From contig JALRKK010000027.1 in NCBI GenBank assembly GCA_023268935.1, forward strand, positions 1-49,557: DNA of 49,557 bases, in the 5' to 3' direction. Below are positions 1 through 9,836 of this stretch, one piece after another. The notes beneath the pieces were generated by a model that saw nothing but the letters and a program-made list of their open reading frames with translations, searched no databases and was not told the origin of the DNA. Position numbers and translations under genes: made by a program. Each line of letters starts with the position of its first letter. Position 1 is the stretch's first letter. The DNA comes from Glaciecola sp. (GTDB lineage Bacteria; Pseudomonadota; Gammaproteobacteria; Enterobacterales; Alteromonadaceae).

Positions 1-258
1 AGCATATATTTGATTTCCTGAAACATAAGCAAATATTGCTAATGCAGAAGTAATCATAACAGTAGGCATGATTGCTAATCCATCTAACCCATCAGTTAAA
101 TTTACTGCATTACTAGAACCAGTAATTACTAAATATGACAATATAAAGAAACCAATAACACCGATCTGCAAATAAGTTGATTTTAAGTATGGAATTAATA
201 AAGAAAAGGAGTTACCCTGATCACGAAGGGTTATAAAAATCATAGCTGTTGTCGCAAT
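1..258 (-). CDS. mraY: Phospho-N-acetylmuramoyl-pentapeptide transferase, internal fragment
   Basis: The minus strand reads as about 86 codons of MraY, the membrane enzyme that makes lipid I. The signature [19 protein letters not shown] is present, followed by hydrophobic segments, and no stop lies in frame. Both ends are missing: one runs off the window and the other breaks near base 258-270, where plus-strand pyrB homology begins. The piece is much richer in A+T than the rest of the window (17 G+C in the first 60 bases) and runs against the neighbouring gene. mraY normally sits in the dcw cluster, not beside pyrB. I infer a join between two unrelated sequences. Identity of the fragment is near certain; its origin is not. 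Confidence 0.85.
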   Translation of the reverse strand, partial: MATTAMIFITLRDQGNSFSLLIPYLKSTYLQIGVIGFFILSYLVITGSSNAVNLTDGLDGLAIMPTVMITSALAIFAYVSGNQIYA

Positions 259-295
259 AGATGCAATTGAACGCGTCTTTCACGTAGCAGACCTC

Positions 296-1219
296 ATGCG
301 CCCTTACGCTCTACGTGAGAAGCGCACCGAAGTTTTGCGCGGCGCTATTTTGGGTAACTTGTTCTTTGAACCGAGTACGCGAACTCGTGTCAGCTTTGGT
401 ACGGCGTTTAACTTACTCGGTGGGTCGGTACGGGAAACCACTGGCATGAGTAATTCTGCGCTGGCTAAGGGCGAGTCTTTATACGATACCGCTCGAGTAC
501 TGTCTGGATACTCGGACATCATTGCTATGCGCCATCCCGATGCAGGTTCGGTCGCAGAATTTGCCACGGGTTCTCGTGTACCAGTCCTTAATGGTGGAGA
601 TGGCGCGAACGAGCATCCCACCCAAGCTCTCTTAGACCTGTACACTATTGCCAAAGAATGTGCGGCGCATGGCAAAGGCATTGATGGCCTGCACATCGCG
701 ATGATTGGTGACCTGAAGCATGGCCGTACTGTACATTCGCTGTCGCGGTTATTATGCTTGTACAAAAACATTCGTTTTACGTTAATTTCGCCTGACGCAC
801 TAGGCATGCCACAGTACATCTTAGATGAAATCACTAATCACGGACACGAATTAGTGGTCACGGAGCAACTTGAAGGCAGTGTTAATGCCGATATCTGTTA
901 TCAAACACGTGTTCAAGAAGAACGCTTTTCTTCTCAAGATGACGCTAACAAATACCGTGGTAAATTCCGCCTCGACCAAGCTATTTATACCAAACACTTC
1001 CAGTCTAATACCGTGATCATGCACCCTTTACCTCGCGACTCGCGCATGGAAGCGAATGAATTAGACAACGACTTAAATAGCCATCCGAATTTGGCCATTT
1101 TCCGCCAAACCGATAACGGGGTGCTCGTGCGCATGGCGCTGTTTGCCCTAACCCTAGGCGTCGCTGATCAGGTCCAGTACTATGAAAAACCAGTCGTCTG
1201 GTTTCTCAACAAAAGCTAA
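296..1219 (+). CDS. pyrB: Aspartate carbamoyltransferase catalytic subunit, 5'-truncated
   Basis: This enzyme condenses carbamoyl phosphate with aspartate in pyrimidine synthesis. The carbamoyl-phosphate loop STRTR is at residues 27-31 of the reading that starts at the first ATG. Later motifs are [23 protein letters not shown] and HPLPR. Family-like sequence continues upstream of that ATG in the same frame (codons from about 260 read [12 protein letters not shown]), so the true start lay further upstream and roughly 20-30 N-terminal residues are lost at the join with the mraY fragment. A stop at 218-220 closes the frame upstream and no alternative start or ribosome binding site is visible. 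The gene is therefore broken as assembled. hemL follows after 17 bases. Confidence 0.9.
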   Translation: MRPYALREKRTEVLRGAILGNLFFEPSTRTRVSFGTAFNLLGGSVRETTGMSNSALAKGESLYDTARVLSGYSDIIAMRHPDAGSVAEFATGSRVPVLNGGDGANEHPTQALLDLYTIAKECAAHGKGIDGLHIAMIGDLKHGRTVHSLSRLLCLYKNIRFTLISPDALGMPQYILDEITNHGHELVVTEQLEGSVNADICYQTRVQEERFSSQDDANKYRGKFRLDQAIYTKHFQSNTVIMHPLPRDSRMEANELDNDLNSHPNLAIFRQTDNGVLVRMALFALTLGVADQVQYYEKPVVWFLNKS

Positions 1220-1236
1220 CAAGGTTGTATCCTAAC

Positions 1237-2520
1237 ATGACAATTTCAGAAGAATTATTTGCCCGAGCGCAAAAAACCATCCCCGGCGGTGTGAACTCCC
1301 CAGTGCGAGCATTCAAGGCAGTTGGCGGGACGCCTCGTTTCATCACTAAAGCCGATGGACCTTATATTTGGGATGCCGATGGCAAACGTTACATCGATTA
1401 TATTCAATCTTGGGGACCGATGGTATTAGGCCATAATAACGCAACCATCCGAGAGGCGGTGATTACTGCAGCGCAAAATGGCTTGAGTTTTGGTGCGCCG
1501 ACGGAAGCCGAGATCCATATGGCCGAAAAGGTCGCCTCTATGGTTCCATCAATGGAAATGGTGCGCATGGTGAATTCGGGCACTGAAGCGACGATGTCAG
1601 CAATTCGACTCGCCCGAGGCTACACCTCTCGCAATAAGATTCTCAAGTTCGAAGGCTGCTATCATGGACATGCTGATTCATTGTTGGTCAAAGCCGGTTC
1701 TGGGGCACTCACTCTTGGGGTGCCATCTTCACCAGGTGTGCCGGATGATTTTGCCAAGCACACCATCACGGTTGAATTTAATAACCTCGATAGTGTGGCG
1801 CAAGCCTTTGCTGAAGAGCCTAATGATATCGCCTGTATCATCGTTGAGCCAGTCGCTGGCAACATGAATTGTATTCCACCGGTTGAGGGATTTTTGGAAG
1901 GCTTGCGAGACATTTGTGACCAATATGGTGCGGTGTTGATTTTTGATGAAGTCATGACGGGCTTTCGCGTCTCGCGCGGTGGCGCGCAAGAGCGCTTTGG
2001 CGTAAAACCTGATTTGACCTGTTTAGGCAAAGTCATTGGTGGCGGTATGCCGGTAGGCTGTTTTGGTGGTCGCCGTGACATCATCACGCATATTGCGCCA
2101 ACCGGCCCTATCTATCAAGCAGGCACTTTATCTGGCAATCCAGTTGCAATGGCGGCTGGTCTTGCTGCGATGAACCAACTTGAAGATCGCGATTTGTATA
2201 CTAGTATTTTTAGTAATACTGAAAAACTTGCCAAAGGGTTGACTGACTTAGCGCACTCGCATGGGATCCCAATGACATATAACGTTGCAGGCTCTATGTT
2301 TGGGATTTTCTTTACCGAAGCCGAAAAAGTCATTAATTATCAGCAAGCGATCAGCTGTAACAACGAGCAATTTAAAGCCTTTTATCACGGTATGCTGGAC
2401 GAAGGTGTGTATCTGGCACCGGCTATCTTTGAAGCGGGCTTTGTCTCAAAAGCGCACGACGAAGGCATCATTAACGATACATTAGAAGCTGCAGATAGAG
2501 TGTTTGCTCGCATTAAATAA
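1237..2520 (+). CDS. hemL: Glutamate-1-semialdehyde 2,1-aminomutase
   Basis: This PLP enzyme converts glutamate-1-semialdehyde to 5-aminolevulinate, the entry step of C5-pathway tetrapyrrole synthesis. The 427-residue product matches the usual length (about 426). Family signatures include [12 protein letters not shown] near the N-terminus, [34 protein letters not shown] and the PLP-lysine segment [17 protein letters not shown] at 1225 is in frame, but it abuts the AAGG at 1221-1224. The ATG at 1237 has sensible spacing and matches the family start, so it is chosen. A hairpin terminator follows the stop. Confidence 0.97.
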   Translation: MTISEELFARAQKTIPGGVNSPVRAFKAVGGTPRFITKADGPYIWDADGKRYIDYIQSWGPMVLGHNNATIREAVITAAQNGLSFGAPTEAEIHMAEKVASMVPSMEMVRMVNSGTEATMSAIRLARGYTSRNKILKFEGCYHGHADSLLVKAGSGALTLGVPSSPGVPDDFAKHTITVEFNNLDSVAQAFAEEPNDIACIIVEPVAGNMNCIPPVEGFLEGLRDICDQYGAVLIFDEVMTGFRVSRGGAQERFGVKPDLTCLGKVIGGGMPVGCFGGRRDIITHIAPTGPIYQAGTLSGNPVAMAAGLAAMNQLEDRDLYTSIFSNTEKLAKGLTDLAHSHGIPMTYNVAGSMFGIFFTEAEKVINYQQAISCNNEQFKAFYHGMLDEGVYLAPAIFEAGFVSKAHDEGIINDTLEAADRVFARIK

Positions 2521-2531
2521 CAACAACACTT

Positions 2532-2564
2532 GTGGTCTTCGCAAATGCGGAGGCCACCATTTTC
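2532..2564 (+). terminator. Probable terminator after hemL
   Basis: Bases 2532-2542 pair with 2547-2557 in an 11-bp stem (two G-U pairs) with an AAAT loop. A short T-run follows at 2560-2563. The U-tract is weak, so efficiency is uncertain. Confidence 0.6.
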
Positions 2565-2578
2565 ATGTCATCATCTGA

Positions 2579-2829
2579 ATGTCAACTCGACGACACGATC
2601 TAATAAGGGGCAGATACTGCCCGACATCTTCACGATACTTTTCGCAAATTTGTACCTAAGCAATTTATCGATCATTTGACCAACGCGATGAAGATACTGA
2701 GCAACGCAAATATACTGGTCACTATGACCATGATCACCGCTTTACCAGAGGAAAAACAGCCGAAAGCATTGGCGAGGTCATATTGCGCGGCAAGCGTTCA
2801 ATGAGCAAGGTATGTAAACTCTTAAATGA
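2579..2829 (+). other. Intergenic stretch with a possible decayed reading frame
   Basis: This gap of about 310 bases after hemL holds no supported gene. One plus-strand frame is open apart from a single stop at 2657-2659. It starts with an ATG at 2579 and continues past the stop with polar sequence (for example GKTAESIGEVILRGKRSMSK near 2752-2811) into the antisense of the peroxidase gene. I do not recognise it. It may be a remnant or chance. Confidence 0.2.
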
Positions 2830-3750
2830 TCAGGTCGCGTTGACGCGAATAAAATCAATGCTGGGTGCAAAAAAAGCGCCCCCCATCTCTGCATTGGTGT
2901 AATCCAACCACGCATCGTAACCGCCCTCACCTGCACCATAATACATACTGTGCAACATGGCTTTAAACGGTCTTGGTGAATGACAGCAAGACACAAAATA
3001 CTCTCCTTGTACTTGCATGTTGGCATAAGGCATCGAGTGTCTAAGCTGCCTTGCATGAGCCTCTACACCTGGCAAATCGGTTAGACGGGTTCGCGTATAA
3101 TGGGAATTCAGATTGGCTTCTTGTGTGGGTAAGTTGTGTTCTTTTTGCCGGCCCATGATCTGTTCTTGACGTTTTTCTGAGAGTAATTGCCAACGCTGTA
3201 AATCGTGGCGAAAACGCTGCACATGCACATAGCTCCCTCCGGCAAAATCTGGATCATAATCCCCCACCACACCCACTTCGCGACGCTCTGGTCCGCGTGG
3301 ATTATCGTCTGCGAGAGTAAATCCATTCAGGTCGCGCCCATCCAAGTATCTAAATGCGCGGGTATCTTCGATTAGCTCTACATGGATGCTTAAGAGCTGG
3401 TGCACCTCAACCGCAATGGCGTGCACGATATCAAGTCGGTCAGCTCGGATTTGTATGAACAAATCGTACGCTTGCGAGGGGGCACTGCGATCCGCGACTT
3501 CAATATCAGGAAAAGGGGTGAGTTCTTTTGGACAAGGGCCTGGATATAATTCAGACCAATACTGTACCCCCACTGCAATCACACCAGACACCATGGCCTC
3601 ATAGTGTTCGTCATCAAAATAATCGAACACTTCAAGCACTCGAGCAAGCTTGGCACGGACTGCTTGCGCATCATCATCTAGGATGTTGTACATCAAAAAC
3701 TGTGCGTGCAAATTTGGCTCTGCACAAATGCCTTTTTGAGGTTGGCCCAT
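2830..3750 (-). CDS. DyP-type heme peroxidase with altered GxxDG motif
   Basis: The 306-residue product aligns by eye with YfeX-type dye-decolorizing peroxidases. Shared features are GGSYVHVQRF at 171-180, whose Arg179 is the expected distal arginine. His217 in SHYTR is the expected proximal heme ligand, and the C-terminal segment GGAFFAPSIDF is typical. The hallmark GxxDG, read GFVDGTENP in E. coli YfeX, is here GFTLADDNP at 143-151, so the catalytic Asp is Leu146 and the second Gly is Ala147. Heme binding is likely; classical peroxidase activity is doubtful. There is no signal peptide. The start lies 5 bases after the ggt stop with no clear ribosome binding site, so translation is probably coupled to ggt. 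Confidence 0.85.
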   Translation of the reverse strand: MGQPQKGICAEPNLHAQFLMYNILDDDAQAVRAKLARVLEVFDYFDDEHYEAMVSGVIAVGVQYWSELYPGPCPKELTPFPDIEVADRSAPSQAYDLFIQIRADRLDIVHAIAVEVHQLLSIHVELIEDTRAFRYLDGRDLNGFTLADDNPRGPERREVGVVGDYDPDFAGGSYVHVQRFRHDLQRWQLLSEKRQEQIMGRQKEHNLPTQEANLNSHYTRTRLTDLPGVEAHARQLRHSMPYANMQVQGEYFVSCCHSPRPFKAMLHSMYYGAGEGGYDAWLDYTNAEMGGAFFAPSIDFIRVNAT

Positions 3751-3755
3751 GTCTG

Positions 3756-5456
3756 TTAGTAACCGGCGGCGTGACCGTCTTTGCGAGTCTCAGATGCCCC
3801 ATAGTACACTTTATTTTCGCTGTCATACATAATTGCTTGATAGCCGCCGTATGCACCAACGATATCACGAATGACATGACCTTTTTTCATCAGTTCTCGA
3901 CGCGTTTCAGTGCTGATTTGAGATTCAAGAGAAACATACCCGCCATCGGTCATCTTATCACCAGTGACTGTGGATGAGCCTGAGTGCAGGATTCGCGGTG
4001 CATCGCCTGCTTCTTGGATATTCATACCAAAATCCACAATGTTCATCACGACTTGCGCGTGCATTTGAGGTTGAGCGCCACCGCCCATGACACCAAAACT
4101 CATGAATGGCTTGCCGTCTTTGGTGATGAATGCAGGGATAATGGTGGTAAATGGACGCTTTCCTGGCTCAAATGCATTGAAATGGTCAGGGTTGAGGTCA
4201 AACATTTCGCCGCGGTTTTGTAACACAAAACCTAACCCTGGCGGAGTCATGCCAGAGCCCATGCCGCGATAGTTTGATTGAATTAGGGATACCATGTTGC
4301 CTTCTTTATCCGCCACCGTCAGGTAGATAGTGTCGCCTTCATTCAATCCTGCATCGACTCGCTTAGCAGCTTTATTCGGTTGGATAAGTGCTTGGCGTTC
4401 TGCAGCGTAGGATTTGGCAATCAGTTGTTCAACGGGGATATCATTAAACTCAGGATCAGCATACCATTTGGCGCGGTCTTCAAACGCAAGTTTTTTGGCT
4501 TCCACAAAGGTATGGACATATTCTGGCGAGCCAAATCCCATAGCCGCCACATCATAACGCTCCATGATATTGAGGATTTGCAGTGCCGCAATACCTTGGC
4601 CATTAGGCGGTAATTCCCACACATCGTAGCCCCGGTAGTTCGCAGACACTGGCTCCACCCAGTTGCCCTTGTGTTGAGCTAAGTCTTCATAACTCAAAAA
4701 CCCACCTTGCGCTTTCATATACGCGGCGATGGTACGAGCAATATCGCCTTTGTAAAACGCATCACGGCCACTGGTAGCGATTTTTTCGTATGTCTTAGCT
4801 AAGAAGGGATTTTTAAAAATCTCACCTTTCTGGGGCATCTTGCCATTCGGCATATAGGTTTCTTTAAAGCCGTCATAACTGCCGATACGTGCCACTGAGC
4901 GGTCGAGGTAGTAGGCAATGAGCTCGGACACTGGAAAGCCTTTACGTGCGTATTCGATGGAGGGTGCTAAGATTTGGGTCATCGGTTTTGAGCCAAACTT
5001 CTCATGCAGCATAAACCAGCCATCCACCGTACCTGGGACAGAGACCGGTAAAGGACCGAATTTGGGGATTTTATCAAACCCGTTTTCGACAAAATATTCG
5101 CGGGTCAGAGACATCGGAGAGCGACCGGAAGCGTTTAAACCGTGAAGTTGCTTTGTCTTAGCATCCCAGACAATCGCAAACAAATCTCCGCCGATCCCAC
5201 AGCCGGTTGGCTCAACTAAGCCAAGCATGGCATTAGCCGCAATAGCGGCATCAATGGCGTTACCGCCACTTTTTAGAATATCCAGTGCGACCTGTGTAGC
5301 GAGTGGCTGACTGGTGGCCACCATACCGTGTTGGGCGATGACTTCTGAGCGCGACGCAAAGGGTTTGCCTGTGACGCGGTCGTATGCGTGAGCGGAAGTG
5401 ATAGTGATCGCAAGCGCTGATATCACTCGCGCTAGGGTGATTAAGTGTTTCATCAT
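3756..5456 (-). CDS. ggt: Gamma-glutamyltransferase, periplasmic
   Basis: This Ntn-hydrolase transfers or hydrolyses the gamma-glutamyl group of glutathione and related compounds. The 566-residue precursor has a signal peptide ending near AHA (residue 24). It shows the family start HGMVATSQPLAT, the glycine-rich GCGIGGD at 86-91, the self-cleavage region GDTIYLTVADKEGN with probable nucleophile Thr376, and the oxyanion segment MGGGAQPQ. Length fits the family. It heads a two-gene unit with the DyP-type gene downstream. No good ribosome binding site is seen before the tandem ATG codons. The family assignment is firm; the physiological substrate is not known from sequence. Confidence 0.95.
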   Translation of the reverse strand: MMKHLITLARVISALAITITSAHAYDRVTGKPFASRSEVIAQHGMVATSQPLATQVALDILKSGGNAIDAAIAANAMLGLVEPTGCGIGGDLFAIVWDAKTKQLHGLNASGRSPMSLTREYFVENGFDKIPKFGPLPVSVPGTVDGWFMLHEKFGSKPMTQILAPSIEYARKGFPVSELIAYYLDRSVARIGSYDGFKETYMPNGKMPQKGEIFKNPFLAKTYEKIATSGRDAFYKGDIARTIAAYMKAQGGFLSYEDLAQHKGNWVEPVSANYRGYDVWELPPNGQGIAALQILNIMERYDVAAMGFGSPEYVHTFVEAKKLAFEDRAKWYADPEFNDIPVEQLIAKSYAAERQALIQPNKAAKRVDAGLNEGDTIYLTVADKEGNMVSLIQSNYRGMGSGMTPPGLGFVLQNRGEMFDLNPDHFNAFEPGKRPFTTIIPAFITKDGKPFMSFGVMGGGAQPQMHAQVVMNIVDFGMNIQEAGDAPRILHSGSSTVTGDKMTDGGYVSLESQISTETRRELMKKGHVIRDIVGAYGGYQAIMYDSENKVYYGASETRKDGHAAGY

Positions 5457-5746
5457 ATGGTTTTGGTTTTGTTATTGATGATGGTTTAACTTTATCGGAT
5501 TTTTGGTGGATTGGCCAATATTAAGCGAGTTTAGTTAGGCAAGTTTTCAAAACTCAATCCATCGACTCTTGCAATTCGGGCGGGTAATCTGACTGCTTGA
5601 GTTTTGTTATTCATAATAAATGAGCCTAATTTCGTAACACCTCCAAAGTATACACATAAAGTGGATACCTAGGGGGTGATTATTGTAAGAACTAAATTTT
5701 CGTTGTGATATGAATTAATTATCACTGACCTAAAGGATGTTTTAGT

Positions 5747-7795
5747 TCAATTTGTTTCCCGATACTTATCAAACCAGCCTATGATGTTTTCTATCTTCCC
5801 CACCAAACGCGATGGTCGCGACGCAATACCATGTGCCGCACCAGGCACTTTGACCAGTACAGTATCCACTTTACGCAACTTTAACGCTTGATAAAACTGC
5901 TCCGTTTCCGACATTGGCGTGCGCTTGTCATTGACTCCAGTAATTAACAGCGTCGGTGTCGTCACATTCCCAACCAAAGACAACGGCGAACGTTCCCAAT
6001 AATGCTCAACTTCTTCCCAAGGCATGCCGGGGAATTGGTGCGGGATTTGTGATAAACCACTGTCCGCCGTCAGTACTTTTGACAGCCAGTTAATCACTGG
6101 CTTGGCCACCACTGCGGCTTTAAATCGGTCAGTAAGACCAATCGCATAGGCCGTTGCGATACCTCCGGCAGAACCTCCGGTAATGAAAAGCTGCTCAGGA
6201 TCGACCAAGCCCTTCGCAATCAATGCATCGACGCCCGACATGTGATCGGCAAAATCGTATTTGGATGAGTATTTATATTGCAACAACAACGCAAAGCGTT
6301 CGCCATATCCCGAACTACCGCGATGATTATTATAAAACACAATGTATCCTGCGGCGGCCATGCGCTGCAATTCAGCGGTAAACACTGGGCCATACGCCAA
6401 GTGAGGGCCGCCGTGGATTTCGATGATCATTGGGTATTTTTTAGTGGGGTCATAATCCGGCGGTAAAATATACCAGCCCTGAATTTCTTCGCCATCAATA
6501 GAGGATTGATAGGTAATTTCTGTGACTTCACCAAACGTTTTATGACCAAAAATGTCTTCATTTAATGCGGTTAACTGCTTATCCACCCCATCCTGATGAA
6601 CAAACAAATCCGCAGGACGATCGGTCCGTCCACGAGTGAACGCCACCGTATCCCCCACAGCAGAAAACGTCCCACTGGTGTAAGGGCGCCCGAGCGACAC
6701 CCCGCCCATCCCTTGCAGTACAGCCGAATGCTTGCCATCCAGCGTCACATAATCGACTTGTGTGACGCCACGACGCATTTGCTGATAATACAATCCCTCA
6801 TTGCCGCGCCAGTGATAATTGCTCACGATGTTATCCACATCGGCACTCAAATTACGGTCATTTGAGCCATCAATATTCATCACATGTAGATAGGTGTTGC
6901 GATAGGCGAGCTTTTTGTTATCGCGCTTGCCATACGCAATCATCTCGCCATTTGGTGATACATTCGGTGCAAATTCGCGACCCGGTGCGAAAGTTATTTG
7001 GGTGATTTCTCCGTCCATAGACACCGCATAAATATCGGACTCCGCTGGCTCGTACTCCCAATTGTCTGATCGGTTAGCGGAGAAAAATATCTGCTCACCG
7101 TCCGCTGCAAAACTCAAAGTTCCTCGGTGATGAAAATTCCCAGATGTCAACTGGCGAGCGGTACCACCTTCTGCCGGTACCACAAAAATATGGGTGTAGG
7201 CCGGGTCTAATACCCCGCGACCATCCGCTTGATAGCGTGCTTTATCAATGTACTGAAAGGGCTCAGCCCATTTTGCGCCTTTGGGCTTGGCTGGCATTTT
7301 GATCCCGAACGGACGCTCGTTAGAGTCAACACTCATGGTAAATGCGAGTGTTTGACCATCTGGCGACCAGGTTAGTGAGCTAGGTGATGATGCAAGATTA
7401 CTCACCAGAGCAGTACGACCGCTTGCCATATAGCGCACGTAGATTTGGGGTTTACCATCATGTGTCGAGATGTAGGCTAAACGGTCACCTGTTGGCGACC
7501 AGCGCGGCGAGTAATAGTTGCGAGTAGAAGAAAGCAATGGCTCATGCGATTGCCCTGCAACATCTGCAATCCATAAGCTAGATCGCGTACTGTCAGTCAT
7601 AATATCATTCGAACGACGGACATAGACGATGTGCTGTTCATCGGGAGAGACTTGTGGCGATGTCGCCACTTCCATGTGAAAAATATCATCTGCGGTGAAT
7701 GTTTGAATGTTATCGGCAGAGACATCAATACTTGTCCCTGTCAGCAGGGTGGCACCTATGACTATTGCGCCAAATGTATTTCGAAAATTAGCCAT
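5747..7795 (-). CDS. Exported S9 family serine peptidase (acylaminoacyl-peptidase/oligopeptidase type)
   Basis: The 682-residue protein begins with a signal peptide (about residues 1-27). A WD40-like beta-propeller follows, with repeated blades such as SPDEQHIVYVRR, SPTGDRLAYIS and SPDGQTLAFTM. The C-terminal alpha/beta-hydrolase domain carries the triad Ser542 (GGSAGG), Asp623 (GVNDKRTP) and His655 (GAAHGIA). Such enzymes cleave short or N-blocked peptides, probably in the periplasm here. It stands alone between ggt and amtB on the same strand, with 290 bases of featureless sequence downstream. Subfamily assignment beyond S9 is uncertain. Confidence 0.93.
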   Translation of the reverse strand: MANFRNTFGAIVIGATLLTGTSIDVSADNIQTFTADDIFHMEVATSPQVSPDEQHIVYVRRSNDIMTDSTRSSLWIADVAGQSHEPLLSSTRNYYSPRWSPTGDRLAYISTHDGKPQIYVRYMASGRTALVSNLASSPSSLTWSPDGQTLAFTMSVDSNERPFGIKMPAKPKGAKWAEPFQYIDKARYQADGRGVLDPAYTHIFVVPAEGGTARQLTSGNFHHRGTLSFAADGEQIFFSANRSDNWEYEPAESDIYAVSMDGEITQITFAPGREFAPNVSPNGEMIAYGKRDNKKLAYRNTYLHVMNIDGSNDRNLSADVDNIVSNYHWRGNEGLYYQQMRRGVTQVDYVTLDGKHSAVLQGMGGVSLGRPYTSGTFSAVGDTVAFTRGRTDRPADLFVHQDGVDKQLTALNEDIFGHKTFGEVTEITYQSSIDGEEIQGWYILPPDYDPTKKYPMIIEIHGGPHLAYGPVFTAELQRMAAAGYIVFYNNHRGSSGYGERFALLLQYKYSSKYDFADHMSGVDALIAKGLVDPEQLFITGGSAGGIATAYAIGLTDRFKAAVVAKPVINWLSKVLTADSGLSQIPHQFPGMPWEEVEHYWERSPLSLVGNVTTPTLLITGVNDKRTPMSETEQFYQALKLRKVDTVLVKVPGAAHGIASRPSRLVGKIENIIGWFDKYRETN

Positions 7796-7932
7796 CTCTT
7801 GTCGCTTTCCTTTTTTTGATTTTTATTGTTATGACCATTTTGTTTAATTGTCCTAGCGCGCGTCAAGTGAGAAATGCAAACAAAATGTATACCCTGTCAG
7901 GTATATTTAACCATTTATTCCTTTTAAGGTAT

Positions 7933-7957
7933 AAAAAAGCCCCTCAAAAAGAGGGGC
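7933..7957 (-). terminator. Rho-independent terminator of glnK-amtB
   Basis: A GCCCCTC/GAGGGGC stem (7939-7945 with 7951-7957) has a five-base loop. A run of A at 7933-7938 reads as a U-tract on the minus strand. It lies about 115 bases past the amtB stop. Confidence 0.9.
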
Positions 7958-8072
7958 AAGGACACACTTAGACCAAACTGGTTTGCTCATCCATGAGCTC
8001 GGGTTCCATTGCAACGTTATGCTTCCTTGTTATCCCGTTCCTTCTTATTACTATGAAAACGATTGTTGGTAA

Positions 8073-9308
8073 TTACTTTGCCGTAGTGAAATCTGGGTAA
8101 GCTTCTAAGCCACACTCAGACACATCAACACCTTCGTATTCCTCTTCTTCGCTGACACGGATACCCATGGTTGCTTTAAGAATAAACCATACCGCTAAGC
8201 TGGTTGCAAAGACCCAACCGAAGATGGTTAACGCACCGACGATTTGACCAAGGAACGTCACTTCACCGTTCGTGAATGGAACCAGTAATAGACCAAGGAG
8301 ACCCACGACACCGTGCACAGAGATTGCACCCACTGGATCATCGATTTTTAACTTATCAAGCGTGATAATAGAGAAGACGACTAACACACCACCGATGGCA
8401 CCAAACAAGGTAGCAAGAGCCGGCGTAGGAGTGGAAGGTTCAGCAGTGATGGCAACAAGACCTGCTAGTGCACCATTTAAAGCCATAGTTAAGTCTGCTT
8501 TACCAAACAAGATTCGAGCGACCAGTAACGCTGCAACACCACCACCGGCTGCAGCCATGTTTGTATTCATAAAGACTACGGCTACTGAGTTTGCACTTTC
8601 TACCGTTGCTGTCGCAAGGACAGAACCACCGTTGAAACCAAACCAGCCCATCCATAAGATAAATGTACCTAATGTGGCTAATGGTAAGTTACAACCTGGA
8701 ATGGCGTTTACTTTGCCGTCTTTAGTGTATTTGCCCTTACGAGCACCTAATACTAATACACCAGCTAATGCAGCGGCAGCACCAGCCATGTGCACGATAC
8801 CTGAACCGGCGAAGTCAGAGAAACCAAGGTCGCCAAGGTTATACATGCCAAATACATCAGCGCCGTTCCACGTCCATGAACCTTCCATAGGATAAATAAA
8901 TCCTGTCATGACTACAGTAAACGCTAAGAAAGCCCAGAGCTTCATACGCTCAGCAACCGCACCTGACACAATCGACATTGCTGTTGCCACGAATACAACC
9001 TGGAAGAAAAAGTCAGCAGATGGCGCATAAGTCGCTGGCTCTTCTGCAACGCCTGTCGCACCGTCACCAACAATACCTGATAATAAATAACCGCCGTCAT
9101 ACATAATGGCATAACCACATACCATATACATGATACACGCAATGGCGTACAACGAGATGTTTTTAGTAAGAATTTCAGTGGTGTTTTTAGCGCGAACGAG
9201 ACCGGCTTCTAACATGGCAAAACCTGCTGCCATCCACATTACGAAAGCACCGCAGATCAAAAAATAAAATGTATCTAAGGCATAGCCTAATTCAAATGTT
9301 ACTTCCAT
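8073..9308 (-). CDS. amtB: Ammonium transporter
   Basis: This is an inner-membrane ammonium channel of the Amt/Rh family, 411 residues with about 11 membrane segments. Conserved features are Asp165 in SDFAGSGIVHMAG, the pore histidines His173 and His332 (SVHGVVGLLG), Trp148 and the glycine-rich GWFGFNGGS. The N-terminus is short, with no extra cleaved signal peptide as seen in E. coli. It lies 10 bases downstream of glnK with its own strong AAGGAG site, the standard glnK-amtB operon. GlnK is expected to bind and close the channel when nitrogen is plentiful. Transcription likely comes from the sigma54 promoter before glnK. Confidence 0.97.
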   Translation of the reverse strand: MEVTFELGYALDTFYFLICGAFVMWMAAGFAMLEAGLVRAKNTTEILTKNISLYAIACIMYMVCGYAIMYDGGYLLSGIVGDGATGVAEEPATYAPSADFFFQVVFVATAMSIVSGAVAERMKLWAFLAFTVVMTGFIYPMEGSWTWNGADVFGMYNLGDLGFSDFAGSGIVHMAGAAAALAGVLVLGARKGKYTKDGKVNAIPGCNLPLATLGTFILWMGWFGFNGGSVLATATVESANSVAVVFMNTNMAAAGGGVAALLVARILFGKADLTMALNGALAGLVAITAEPSTPTPALATLFGAIGGVLVVFSIITLDKLKIDDPVGAISVHGVVGLLGLLLVPFTNGEVTFLGQIVGALTIFGWVFATSLAVWFILKATMGIRVSEEEEYEGVDVSECGLEAYPDFTTAK

Positions 9309-9318
9309 GACTATCTCC

Positions 9319-9684
<366 letters not shown>

Positions 9685-9697
9685 TCAGGGTTAGTGT

Positions 9698-9713
9698 TCC
9701 AACATTTGTGCCA
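9698..9713 (-). promoter_or_regulatory. Sigma54-type promoter of glnK-amtB
   Basis: The minus strand reads TGGCACAAATGTTGGA against the consensus TGGCACGNNNNTTGCW. The -24 box is perfect and TTG of the -12 box is kept; only the final C of GC is changed. Transcription would start near 9686, about 30 bases before the glnK ATG. Confidence 0.75.
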
Positions 9714-9806
9714 ATTTTTAAAATTATTATATTTCAATGACTTAACTTTATTTTCACATAAAATGCATGGTGTTTATGCACCATATTTCTCCAATGAATT
9801 TTGATT

Positions 9807-9836
9807 TGCACTTTTTTGGTGCTCGATTTTGGTGCG
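9807..9836. promoter_or_regulatory. NtrC-like enhancer sites upstream of glnK
   Basis: Bases 9807-9823 read TGCACTTTTTTGGTGCT, which fits TGCACYNNNNTGGTGCA at all but the last position. A weaker overlapping copy lies at 9820-9836 (TGCTCGATTTTGGTGCG). They sit about 95-125 bases upstream of the sigma54 promoter, as expected for NtrC enhancers. Confidence 0.65.

Noticed and set aside
304-834. Long antisense ORFs within pyrB, hemL, phaC, the acylase and others as separate genes
   Set aside because: They are shadows of strongly conserved genes on the other strand and show no family motifs or ribosome binding sites.
9767-9784. ATGGTG-N6-CACCAT palindrome upstream of glnK considered as an NtrC site
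   Set aside because: Half-sites point the wrong way for the TGCAC...GTGCA pattern; the copy at 9807-9823 fits much better.
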